Below are positions 49,685 to 59,800 of a stretch of DNA of 64,000 bases, piece by piece (position 1 is the first letter of the stretch; each line of letters begins with the position of its first letter). The notes under the pieces were generated by a model that ran no database searches, was not told the origin of the DNA, and was given only the letters and a program-made list of their open reading frames with translations. The stretch comes from Streptomyces sp. RKAG293. Lineage in GTDB: Bacteria > Actinomycetota > Actinomycetes > Streptomycetales > Streptomycetaceae. The stretch is from the NCBI RefSeq assembly GCF_023701745.1, contig NZ_JAJOZB010000001.1, positions 6,619,001-6,683,000 of the forward strand, in the 5' to 3' direction. The position numbers and the translations under genes are program-made.

Positions 49685-52600
49685 TCAGCTGTCGTGCCGA
49701 GGCCCCTGGCCTGGCGGCGGGTCCAGCAACGTCTGGTACGCGCTGCCGGCCCTACTTGCCTCCTCCATGCGGTCGTAGGCGTGGAGGATGAGGTCCCGCG
49801 TGCGGTAGGTGCCGTGGGCGGCCTCGTCCTCGCGCTTGACCACCGGGAAAGTCTCCATGACGTACTGAATGTCGTCGCGGCTCACCCCATAAAGGCGGAA
49901 TAGTGCGGCATCCAGTTCGGCGCGCAGCAGGTGACGACGGTTGCTGCTCCATCGAAACGGTGACCCGGAATATCCAAGGTCCTTGGCAAAGGACGTCATG
50001 TCCCTGCTGGTCCAGGAAAGTTCAGCCACCCGAGCGATGAACCACTCAGTCCCGCCGGGCGCCTCGGCGAAATCCGACGGCTCGGGTACTGGCAGCTGGT
50101 ACAGGTAGCCGTATGTCAGGTGCGTGCCTGCGATCTTCTGACGGATCGCATAGTCGAAGACGTATGACGACAGGCACGCCTGCAACAGAGCTGCTGCCTC
50201 TGCATTCGACGGAAACATGAGCGGGTTGGTGTGGCCGACGCCGAAGGGGGGCAACACCGTGGCCATCGTCGTCCGCGTATCCGTAGACCGCGCGATGTCC
50301 CGCCACCCCAGCAGCCACCCGTGCCACCACTCCCGCTCCCTCAACCGTGATGCCACCCCCGGCCACATGATCGGAGTCAGGTTCTTGTCCCGCTTCCCCG
50401 AGTCCAGGTCGAACTCTGGTACCCAGTAACGAGGCAGCGGCGCGAAGTCCGGATCGTCGTGCTGCTCCGGCGTGGCACGGGGCAACGTTCCCACGTTCGC
50501 CTGGGCCTGCGTCTGCCCCTCATACGTGCCGAGCCGGTGGTCGAAGTGGTGGAGCATCTTCGCCTCGTACAGCGGCAGGTAGCGCTGCCCGTCGCCCGGG
50601 TCCGTGAAGACGTTCCCCTTCAGCTTCCAACCCTCGGCCTCCAGCTCCGCCTTGCCACGGAACAGGTGCGAGTCGTTGGACATGTGGAACATGGTCATGA
50701 AGGTCAGGCCCCACGGGTCCGTGGCGCCCTTCCCCTCCGTGTCTGGCTCCCGCTTGAGGATCGGGACGCGCCGGTAGATTCCAAGGGTGATCTCTGCGTC
50801 TCGGCGGCTGCGGAACACCGGCAGGGTGCCGGTATTGGGGTTGACGAGGAGGATCTCCTCCGGCGGCATGGCAAAGCGGCGCTCGTGGAGGTCCTCCATG
50901 TGCCGGGTGCCGAAGGCGAAGGATGCCTGCTCCACTCGCTCGCTCCGGCCGGTGACGGTCAGCAGCGAGAAGCGCACCCGGTGGTCTACGTCCCTGCTGA
51001 GGATGAACGCCTCATTCTCGAAGTCCAGGAAAGACGAAAGCCGCGAGGTGCGCACCAGGTCGGAGAAGAACGGCGCGGTCGTCGCGTCGGTGGCGATGCC
51101 GGTCGGCAGGACGAGGCCGAAGTGTCCGGTGGGGGCGATGCCGAGGGAGGCGGCTTCGGCGAAGACCGCGTACGTGTTGACGTCGCCGCGCCCGGCGAGC
51201 GGGAAGCGCCCCGAGCTGCGCAGCAGATGGCTGACGCCTTCGGAAATGCGGCGCGCGGCGATGAACTCGGCGTGGAGCGCCCGGTCCGACTCCTCTCGGC
51301 TCTCGGCGAGGGCGTCGATCAGGAGCTCGCGAGCTGCCTTGTTCTCGGCGGTAGCGACCTTCTCGTCGCGGGTTGCGAAGAACTCCTGCTCCTGAAGCTT
51401 GACCCGCTCCCACGGCGGATTCCCCAGCACACAGCTGAACCCACCCCTCCACCCCGTCCGCTCGTCCACACCCGGCGCCGCCGGATCGGCCGGCACCCGG
51501 AACACCTCGGGGAACTCCAGGTGCCAGTGGAAGAAGCGGTACTTCTTGCGCAGATGGCGCACCGTGCGCACTGTGCCGTCGGGCAGGCTCGCATCGGCGT
51601 CGACCTTGGCGTCGGTGTCACCTTCCGCAGCGTGCAGGGAAAGCAAGGAGTCGGTGGTGAGGGCGGCCGGGGAGGTCCCCTCGGACTTCTTCCACACGAA
51701 GGCCGCGCACCAAGCATCGGCGAGCCTGAGCGCCCTGACGTAGTTCTTGGACGTGGTCAGTTCATGGTAGGCGCGGGCCTGGCCCTGGACGTCTTCAAGG
51801 ACCATCGACGGGGAGGCCGTGATGGCCGAAGCATCCCTGCTTATGGCCGCATTGGAGATCTCCAGCGCATGCTGCTCGGAGAACAGGGCGTCGTGGTTGG
51901 CGCCGTGCCGCAGCGCCGCGAGCCACCGGTCCCGCTCGCTCGCGTTACGGGCCTTCAGGTTCTTGACCGACTTGGACTCGTCGCCCTCCAGGACCTTGAA
52001 CGCCTCGTCGGGCAGGCCGGCGGCGAGCAGTTTCGGCGTCGTACCGAGGAGCCCGTTGCCGTGCTTGATGTGTGCGTCGAGGAAGGTGAGCGGGCGTCCC
52101 GGCTCCATGGCCTCGATCCACAACGACACCTTCGCCAGTTCGACGGCCATCGGGTTGAGGTCTACGCCGTACACGCACCGGGAGATGACGTCGCGCAGGG
52201 CGTGCCGCACGTCCTCGGCGCCCGGCTCCGGATCGTCGGTGCGGACCTCCGCGAGGCGGCGGGCGATCCGGCGGGCCGCGGCGACCAGGAAGTGGCCGCT
52301 GCCACAGGCCGGGTCGCAGACGGTCAGGGCGAGCAGGGCCGCCTCCCGCTGCTCCTTCGTCGTTCCCGAGAGGACAGCCTTTTCGATGACCGGGTCGAGG
52401 GCGGAGTCGAGGAGGCAGTCGATCAGCGGCGAGGGGGTGTAGTAGGAGCCGGAGGTCTTGCGGTCGTTGCCGTCCAGCTTCTTCAGGACGTAGGAGCCGT
52501 CGGCCTCCTGGCGGGGTTCGAGTTCGAGCAGCGACTCGTAGACCGAGCCGAGTTCGTCAGCGCCCAGGTGCCGGTAGTCGACTTTGCGGGGCCTGCCGAG

Positions 52601-53833
52601 CTTGGTGTCGAAGATGACGGCGAGGGCCCGGACCGCCGTGTAGAGGGCCTCGTTGGTGAGGGAGAGACCATCCAACCTGTGGTCGGCGTCGGTGGGTTCG
52701 AAGAGGCCGCCGAGCGCGGGCAGGCCCAGTTCGGGACGGCCACCGGGCTCGCCGAGGCCCTTGACGACGAGGGTCAGGGCCTCCCACTGGTCGCCGTGGG
52801 GAGTGCCGGTGCGGCGGGCGAGGCGGCGCAGGCGGGCCGTGGAGAAGTACTTCTCGTACCGGCCGCGCGGGCTGTCGGCGGCGTCCGGGTCCAGGAGCAG
52901 GCCACGGTCCTCGGTGACGAAGAGGAAAAGCAGCCGGTAGACGAGCCGCAGGAGGGCGGGGTGGAGGTCGCGGACGCTGCTGGAGCGGGTGCGCAGGGCC
53001 TCGCGCAGGTCCCCGTTGTCGGGGTGGGCGATGAGCCCGCTGCCGATCACGGTGAGTGCCCTCTCAACGCCCTTGCGGAGCTCCTTGAGGGCGCGGGTGC
53101 CGGAGTCGATGGCCTCGGTGCGCCACTTCTCCAGCGGGCAGGACGAGGCGGGATCGCCCTCGAAGCGGGTGCGGTGCAGCAGCCGCCACAGCAGGACGAA
53201 GTCGTCGGACCGCTTCCCTTCGAAGATCGCCTGGAGGTCGAACTCGATGAACGCGGCACCGGTCAGCGACGCGGACTCACGCAGCAACCGCAGTTGGCGG
53301 CCGTTGGACAGGACACCCCACAGGGCCGAGTCGCTGGAGCGGTTGAGGTATTCCTGGACCATGGACTGCGGGGCCTGGGGCGCCACGTCGGGAGTCCGGT
53401 GGTCCAGGGGCACGTTCCAGCCGGTGAGGTGCACGGGCACGTGTGCCCACCGGTGACTGACCGGGAAATTCTTCGCCTGGTCGTGGGCGGGCAGGCCCGG
53501 TTCCGGCACAGTGGACAGCGCGCCGAAGCCGAGCTGCTCGAACAGGGGCAGCAGCCAACGCTCGGTGGTGAGTCCGACGGCGTGTACGCCGGTGTCGCCG
53601 TCCGCCCCGTCGCGGGCGAGGGCTTCCTGGTAGGCGGCCCAGACGCCGTGCAGATAGCCCCAGGAGCGCTCGGCAGCGTCACGTACGGAGTCGCCCTTGG
53701 CGAAGAGCCGGTAGTCGGAGGGCTTGGCGCCCGACTGCTCCTTGCCCTCCTTGATCCGTACCAGAAGGTCGTACGGCAGCAGGCCGCCCACGGTGGCGAC
53801 GGTGTCGGTGACCAGGGTCCTGGCGATGCTCAT
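49685..53833 (-). CDS. Large N6-adenine DNA methyltransferase (DrmMI/Eco57I-like)
   Basis: A 1382-residue protein. The N-terminal ~480 residues are helical and mixed, beginning MSIARTLVTDTVATVGG. The methylase core has the SAM motif CDPACGSGHF (about 505-512), VYGVDLNPMAVELAKVSLW and catalytic NPPW (about 803). A ~250-residue insertion lies between them. The C-terminal third (PRYWVPEFD, NPLMFPSNAEAAALL) looks like a target-recognition and helical-spacer region. The size and partners match DrmMI of class 1 DISARM and the methylase of Hma-type systems, which mark host DNA. The ATG overlaps the stop of the SNF2 gene (ATGA), so it is the last gene of a three-gene operon. Confidence 0.87.
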   Translation of the reverse strand: MSIARTLVTDTVATVGGLLPYDLLVRIKEGKEQSGAKPSDYRLFAKGDSVRDAAERSWGYLHGVWAAYQEALARDGADGDTGVHAVGLTTERWLLPLFEQLGFGALSTVPEPGLPAHDQAKNFPVSHRWAHVPVHLTGWNVPLDHRTPDVAPQAPQSMVQEYLNRSSDSALWGVLSNGRQLRLLRESASLTGAAFIEFDLQAIFEGKRSDDFVLLWRLLHRTRFEGDPASSCPLEKWRTEAIDSGTRALKELRKGVERALTVIGSGLIAHPDNGDLREALRTRSSSVRDLHPALLRLVYRLLFLFVTEDRGLLLDPDAADSPRGRYEKYFSTARLRRLARRTGTPHGDQWEALTLVVKGLGEPGGRPELGLPALGGLFEPTDADHRLDGLSLTNEALYTAVRALAVIFDTKLGRPRKVDYRHLGADELGSVYESLLELEPRQEADGSYVLKKLDGNDRKTSGSYYTPSPLIDCLLDSALDPVIEKAVLSGTTKEQREAALLALTVCDPACGSGHFLVAAARRIARRLAEVRTDDPEPGAEDVRHALRDVISRCVYGVDLNPMAVELAKVSLWIEAMEPGRPLTFLDAHIKHGNGLLGTTPKLLAAGLPDEAFKVLEGDESKSVKNLKARNASERDRWLAALRHGANHDALFSEQHALEISNAAISRDASAITASPSMVLEDVQGQARAYHELTTSKNYVRALRLADAWCAAFVWKKSEGTSPAALTTDSLLSLHAAEGDTDAKVDADASLPDGTVRTVRHLRKKYRFFHWHLEFPEVFRVPADPAAPGVDERTGWRGGFSCVLGNPPWERVKLQEQEFFATRDEKVATAENKAARELLIDALAESREESDRALHAEFIAARRISEGVSHLLRSSGRFPLAGRGDVNTYAVFAEAASLGIAPTGHFGLVLPTGIATDATTAPFFSDLVRTSRLSSFLDFENEAFILSRDVDHRVRFSLLTVTGRSERVEQASFAFGTRHMEDLHERRFAMPPEEILLVNPNTGTLPVFRSRRDAEITLGIYRRVPILKREPDTEGKGATDPWGLTFMTMFHMSNDSHLFRGKAELEAEGWKLKGNVFTDPGDGQRYLPLYEAKMLHHFDHRLGTYEGQTQAQANVGTLPRATPEQHDDPDFAPLPRYWVPEFDLDSGKRDKNLTPIMWPGVASRLREREWWHGWLLGWRDIARSTDTRTTMATVLPPFGVGHTNPLMFPSNAEAAALLQACLSSYVFDYAIRQKIAGTHLTYGYLYQLPVPEPSDFAEAPGGTEWFIARVAELSWTSRDMTSFAKDLGYSGSPFRWSSNRRHLLRAELDAALFRLYGVSRDDIQYVMETFPVVKREDEAAHGTYRTRDLILHAYDRMEEASRAGSAYQTLLDPPPGQGPRHDS

Positions 53834-56775
53834 GCGTCCGCTCCCAGCTGGATCTTGGCGTCCGGGCGGTAGAGGAAGACGCCGAGGACGTCCGGATCGC
53901 CCTGCGGGGCGGCCCTCAGGCCGGCGAGACGTGCCCGGGCTGCCGCGCGGACGCGGTGGTGGGATGCCTCCAGCTCCTTCGCGGCGGCCTTGGACCGGAC
54001 GCGCAGCTCATCCATCAGGCCGGTGTCGAGGGCGGCGAGGATCTGAGTGATGTGGTCGGTGGCGAACCCGGGGTCGGAGTTGCCGGTGGCGCGGGCGGCG
54101 AGGAGCGCCAGGGCGTCCTCGTCCGGGAGCCACTGCGGTGCTTCGGGGCTGCCCTGGAAGGCCACGACTCGTGCGTCCTCGGCGAGCTGGGTGCGCACTC
54201 CGCCGTCGCGGGTCGGCAGGCTGAGCTGGAAACGGTGGCGTACGAGCAGCATCGTGGTGGGTCGCCGCACCGCGGTCGTGCGGACCACTCCGCAGCGGCG
54301 GGCCGGGCGCTGCCAGTCCGGGAACTTCTCGTCCAGCGCGGTGTCCAGTACGAAGCGGGCGGTCGCGGCCACCACCGGGTCGGTACGGGTAAGCGCCACC
54401 TCGCCGCGCGGGGCGCTCGGCGCGTCGTGGAAGACGACCGGGCGCGGATGGCGGGGGCCGAGCGCGGCGGTGACGGCGTCCCGCAGGCCCTGTGGCAGGG
54501 CGTCGGTGTGCGCGGTGAAACCGCCCTGCTTGCGGTCGGCGGGCACACCGCGCAGCGCGCCGAGCGCGCGGCGGGTGAACTCCGTGACCTCCTCGCCGGT
54601 GCCGAGCGCGGCGCGGATCTCGGCGACCTCGGCGGCCACCTCCTCCTTCTTGATCGTGTTCTGGGCGTAGCGGGAACGGGACGCCTTCTCGCGTTCTGCG
54701 GAGGACTCCCAGGCGATCTCCAGCTGCTCGGCGGCGGGCACCTGGTCCCGCCCGAACAGCCCCTCCTGTTCGAAAGCGGGGGTCTCACCTTGCAGAATCA
54801 GCTTTTCGAAGACCGCCTGCATGGCGCTCTCCGCCTGCTGCGGTACGGGGACGGAGATGCCGGTGGCGCGGCGGATCTGCTCGTGCTTGCGCAGCAGCAC
54901 CTTCAGGACGATGTCGTCGACGGGGTTGTCCGCCCCGTACAGGGTGAGCGCCTTCACGACGTCGGTGCGCTGCCCGAAGCGGTCGACGCGGCCTTCGCGC
55001 TGCTCGTGGCGGGTCGGGTTCCATGCCAGGTCGTAGTGGACGACGGCATCGAAGGACCCCTGGAGGTTGACGCCCTCCGACAGACAGTCGGTGGCCACCA
55101 GGACGCGCCGCTCGGGCGCCGGGTCGCCGTTCTCGTCGGCGCCGGTCAGTGCGGCGATCCGGTTGAGCCGCATGTCGGGCGCGAGCTCGCCGGTGACGGA
55201 GGCGACCGCTACCGGGTGCTCGGTCCCCTTCTTGTTGAACACCTTCGCCAGGTGGTCGGCCACGTAGTCGGAGGTCGCGATGTAGCGGCAGAACACGATC
55301 GGCCGGTAGCCGGCGTCGAGGAGGTCGGTGACCGTTGTTACCAGCTTCTTGAGTTTGGCGTCACGGGTGGGGCCCGAGAGCTTCTTGGCGGCCTCCGCCA
55401 TGGCGACCAGGCGGGCCTTCTCCTCGTCGCCGACGGCTTCGTCATCCGTGGCAGTGGGCAGCAGACTGCCCGGGACCTCGTCGGCAGCCTGCGCGCTGTC
55501 GCTGTCGGCCGGGTCGGAGACCGTGGACTGTCCGGTGTGGTCCGCCTCGTCGGGGGTGCCCGCCTCCTGGACGCCCGCCCTGGTGTTCAGGGACCGTACG
55601 GCGGCCGCGGGTGAGGAGGACAAGGTGCGCAGCAGTGCCAGCGTCGACCACCAGCGCTGACGCTGCTGGAGCGCGCCGTCTGCGGAGCGCACCGTCTCGC
55701 GGGCGTATGCCAGGACCTCGCCGAGCAGCGTGCGGTAGTCGCGGTGCAGGGTGTAGGAGACCTCGGCGGAGTCACGGGTGGAGGGGAAGTGGGCGCCGTC
55801 CTGGAAGTCCTCACGGATGTCGGCGCGGCGGCGCTGCACGAAGAACTGGGCGAGCAGCTCACGCCCCGCACGGGTGTCGAAACTGACCGTGGCGAGGCGC
55901 GCGTCCAGCAGCCCGAGCAGCCGGCGGAAGGGCTCTTCCTTGCCACTGTGCGGGGTGGCCGTGACCAGGAGCAGGTGCCGGGCCGAGTCGTCGGCGAGCG
56001 CGCGCAGGAGTCCGTACCGCTGCTGCGAGGTGCGTGCAGCGACGCGGGCCGTCGAGTCCGCGACGCAGGTGTGTGCCTCGTCGACGATGACCAGGTCGGG
56101 GCAGTTGCGCAGGAAGTCCTCGCGGTGCCGGGGCGACTTGATGAAGTCGGTCGACACGACGTACACGCCGTCCTGGCGGAACACCGACTGCCCGTACGGC
56201 GTCTCGCGCTCCAGGCGGCCGATCGTGGCTGGCAGCACGAGGCGCGCGTCGATGCCGAACTTGCCCTGCAGCTCGGCCCGCCACTGTTCGGCCAGCGCTG
56301 GCGAACACAGCACCACCAGGCCGCGGGCGTCACCCTGGGCGAGCAGCTCGGCCGCGATGAGCCCCGCCTCGATGGTCTTGCCGATGCCCACGTCGTCGGC
56401 GATCAGCAGCCGCACCGTGTCCTGGCGCAGCGCCATCATCAGCGGCACCAGCTGGTAGGGGCGCGGGTCCACGGCGATCGAGGCGAGGGACCGGAAGGGA
56501 CCGGCCCCGGCCCGGAATCCGATCCGCAGGGCGGTGCGCAGCAGACCGGCGGTGTGCTGGTCGCCGAGGTCGGAGGGCGTGGGCGGGGCGAACGTGGCGG
56601 GCACCACGGTCTCCAGACCGGGCAGCACTCCCGCGATGTCGACATCGGCCCCGCCCAGCGGGCGCAGCACCAGCAGCTCCTCGGAGGACTCGGGCAGCAC
56701 CACCCACTCACGGCCCCGGGCGCGGACGAGGGAGCCGACGGCGTACTTCGGGGCCGGCGGGACGGTGGTGGTCAT
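53830..56775 (-). CDS. SNF2-family helicase (DrmD-like)
   Basis: A 981-residue protein. It starts with an SH3-like strand region (YAVGSLVRARGREWVVLP) and a conserved RPYQLVPL Q-motif. The helicase core has DDVGIGKTIEAG (about 126-137), DEAHTC (about 231), ATPHSG, ATDCLSEGVNLQG and HEQREGRVDRFGQ (about 590-601). A ~350-residue C-terminal region follows. SNF2 proteins of this form (DrmD in class 1 DISARM, also HepA-like) translocate on double-stranded DNA and are thought to scan invading DNA. The ATG at 56775 follows GGAAGG. The gene lies 117 bp downstream of the DUF1998 helicase gene and overlaps the methylase start by 4 nt. Confidence 0.88.
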   Translation of the reverse strand: MTTTVPPAPKYAVGSLVRARGREWVVLPESSEELLVLRPLGGADVDIAGVLPGLETVVPATFAPPTPSDLGDQHTAGLLRTALRIGFRAGAGPFRSLASIAVDPRPYQLVPLMMALRQDTVRLLIADDVGIGKTIEAGLIAAELLAQGDARGLVVLCSPALAEQWRAELQGKFGIDARLVLPATIGRLERETPYGQSVFRQDGVYVVSTDFIKSPRHREDFLRNCPDLVIVDEAHTCVADSTARVAARTSQQRYGLLRALADDSARHLLLVTATPHSGKEEPFRRLLGLLDARLATVSFDTRAGRELLAQFFVQRRRADIREDFQDGAHFPSTRDSAEVSYTLHRDYRTLLGEVLAYARETVRSADGALQQRQRWWSTLALLRTLSSSPAAAVRSLNTRAGVQEAGTPDEADHTGQSTVSDPADSDSAQAADEVPGSLLPTATDDEAVGDEEKARLVAMAEAAKKLSGPTRDAKLKKLVTTVTDLLDAGYRPIVFCRYIATSDYVADHLAKVFNKKGTEHPVAVASVTGELAPDMRLNRIAALTGADENGDPAPERRVLVATDCLSEGVNLQGSFDAVVHYDLAWNPTRHEQREGRVDRFGQRTDVVKALTLYGADNPVDDIVLKVLLRKHEQIRRATGISVPVPQQAESAMQAVFEKLILQGETPAFEQEGLFGRDQVPAAEQLEIAWESSAEREKASRSRYAQNTIKKEEVAAEVAEIRAALGTGEEVTEFTRRALGALRGVPADRKQGGFTAHTDALPQGLRDAVTAALGPRHPRPVVFHDAPSAPRGEVALTRTDPVVAATARFVLDTALDEKFPDWQRPARRCGVVRTTAVRRPTTMLLVRHRFQLSLPTRDGGVRTQLAEDARVVAFQGSPEAPQWLPDEDALALLAARATGNSDPGFATDHITQILAALDTGLMDELRVRSKAAAKELEASHHRVRAAARARLAGLRAAPQGDPDVLGVFLYRPDAKIQLGADA

Positions 56776-56891
56776 ACGGGCCTTCCGGGGTGGATGCATG
56801 GGGATGTACGGGCGGTGCTGGGACGGAACGATCGGCCGGCGGGACGCGCAACCCGTCGGCCGACGCTCCAGGACACGTGTTCGGCCGCAGG

Positions 56892-59800
56892 TCAGCGGCG
56901 GGGTTCGCCGAACACCTGAGGGTACTCGGCGACCTTCTTCGACCAGTCGTCGTCGAAACGGACCCGGACCACGTCCCAGCCGATCTCCTTCAGCCGCTCC
57001 TCCGCCTCCTCGTCGCGCAGCGCGATGTCGGAGTGGTCGTGGTGCGGTCCGTCGACGAAGACCGCGATCGGGCCGAACCCGGTGTCGTACACAAAGTCCG
57101 GCTTGGACAGGGCCTCGCGCACCTTGACCTGCTGGTGGTCGGGCAGCCGGTGGCCGTGTGACTTCAGGTACTCGACGAAGCGCTCCTCGAGGCGGGAGTC
57201 GGCACCCTGACTGAGCGAGTCCGCGTGCTCGTCCCGCGACCGGCCCGGGATGCTTCCGCCGACGCTTCCGCCCGCGAAGGCCTGCAGCAGTTCGCTCACC
57301 AGACGGCGGTCGATGGCGCGATGGTGGCGCTGGTTGCCGAAGGAGAGCAGGCAGTCGTAGCAGCCCTTCTCGCACGGGTCGCCGTTGCTCTTCTCGTCGC
57401 CGCGATCGCGGCCCAGCTGGTCGAAGTGGGCGATGTCCAGTGCCTTGCGGGCCGCACGGGCCAGCGCGTCCGGCTCGGCCTGGAGACGCCGGAGCACCCC
57501 GGCGCCACCCTCGGCGCTCTCGATGAACAGCAGCCGCTCACGCGGCCCCTCGAACGGCGGAAGTTCCTCCGTGTCCAGTTCGGAGTCCTCCAGCTGGAAC
57601 TCGGCCTCGATGCCTCGTTCCAGGGCGTACTGGAGGGTGACGGCGGTGTCCCGGTCGACCGGCTCGGCCAGCTTGACGACGAGGATGTTCCGGGTGTCCT
57701 GCACATACGGGATCACGGGCATCTTACGGTTCGCCTTCTCGGCGTCCGCGAGGCCCTCTTGCTCCTGAAGCGGCTCCCGGCCGCCCTGCTTGGCAGTGCT
57801 GCCGGCGAGCCACTCCCCGGTCACCGGATCCATCCAGAAGCCGATCTCGCCCTTGCCGACGGACCGGCGGTAGCCGAGGTTGGTGAGCCGGACCGTGGCG
57901 CTGTCCCCGTAGGCGAGTTCCGCGAGGGCGTGGCCGGACGCGCCCTGCGCCGTGGCCCGCAGCGAACCGTCCCGTCCGTCCTCGTGCTTCTTGAAGCGGT
58001 AGGAGATCTCCACCTTGTAGCCGGTGCGCTGGCGCTCCTCCTCGTCGGAGGAGATCCGGTCGCGACGATGGGTGAAGACGGTGTGCAGGTGCAGCAGACC
58101 CGTGCGCGCGTCACCGAGATTGGCATCGCAGCCCCCGCAGGTGTCCTCCCGCAGTTCCTCCGGGGACAGATAGCCGCAGAGCCCGCAGACCTTCGCGCTC
58201 TCGGTGGTCAGTTCACCCGCCGTGTCCGGGGGCAGCTGCACCCGGTCCACCTTGTAGCGGCTGCCCTCGTGGTAGATCAGCGCGCCGGGCCCGAACTCGC
58301 GGATCGCGATGAACCTGGACCGCTGTAGATAGTCGCCGTCGTAGCCGCGGGGGCCGGTGCGGCCCGTGCCCGGGATGTAGGCGGCGAGCGGCAGGCGGGG
58401 GAAGGAGTAGCCCGGCAGGAAACCCTCGGAGGCGAAGTAGCGATACGGGAAGAAGTCGGACATCACGGTCCGCTCGCCGCCCTGCTCGTTGCGGAGCAGC
58501 GCGAGCTGGTTCTCGGCCTGGGCGCGGCGGCGCTTGGCCTGGTCCTTGGAGCGGCCGGTGGCGGTGCGGTTGAGGATGTTGTCGTGCTGGATTTCCCGCT
58601 CCTGGAGGGCGCTCCTGAAGAGGTTCGTCCAGCGCCCGCAAGCGTTACGGAAGCTGCCCGGCGCGGCCTTGACGGTCTGCTCCAGCCACTGCTCGTGCCA
58701 CCAGGACGTGGCACGCAGCACGTCGAGACAGCCGGCCAGGACACTGCGGGCCCGCAGCAGGGCGCGCCGCTGTGCGTCCTGGTTGTCGATGTGCTCGGCG
58801 ACGGATGGCAGCACGGTGAACGGGGGATTCTTGCCGGCGGAGTCGAGCAGCCGGGTCATGCTGGTGCCGAGGTCGAGTCTGGTCTCGGCGAGCCAGATCG
58901 CGTGCACATGGGAGGCGAGCAGATCCTCGTTGCCCAGGTCGAGCCGCGGCGGGGCGACGGCGCCGGCCACCATCTGCTTGCGCCGGGTGAAGTAGTACTG
59001 GTCGTGGCTGTTGCCGGTGGCGCAGTACGTGGTGACGAGCGCGGGCTGCCCGCTGCGGCCCGCGCGGCCCGAACGCTGCGCGTAATTGGCGGGCGTCGGC
59101 GGTACGTTGCGCAGGTTGACCGCGTTGAGGCTGGCGATGTCGACACCGAGCTCCATCGTCGGCGAGCAGTACAGGAGCGGCAGCCGGGTGCCCTCGCTGA
59201 ACAGGTCCTCGCGCTCCTGGCGGACTTCGGGGTGGACCTGAGCTGTGTGCTCGGCGGCGTGCAGACCGGCAAAGGTGACCGCGATGTCCCGGTAGAGGCG
59301 CTTGAAGAAGGCGTTGACGCGAGGCCCGCGTTCGTTGCGATAGGTGCGCCGTAGCCGGTCCACCGCGCCGTGGTCGTCATCGCGGGCGTGCCAGCGGATC
59401 ACCGTGTGGTTGATCTGGTAGCCAGGCTCCTCGCCCCGCCCCTGGGGGACCTCGGTGAGGACCCCCCGTCCGCCAGGACGGCGAGCAGGTCGCGGATGAC
59501 CTTCTGGGTCTCGTCCAGCGAGAGCCCGTGCCCCCAGTCGGGGAAGGTAGCGGGCTTGCGGACATGACGGCCGAAGGCGCCGCGGCCGGTGAGGTTCAGC
59601 TCGCTGCGGCCCCGGCCGGTGCGGCCGGGGCGTCCGGCCCGGGCGACGGCGACACCGGCCGTCGGCGGTGCTGCCTCCGTGTCGGCGATTCCCCACGCGT
59701 CGTTGAGCCTGGCCGACTCCTTGCGCAGTTCGGCGAACTTGGCTTCGGTGAAGTAGGGGGTGTCCACGGCGCGCTGGCGGCGCAGCTCGTCCATGAGGAC

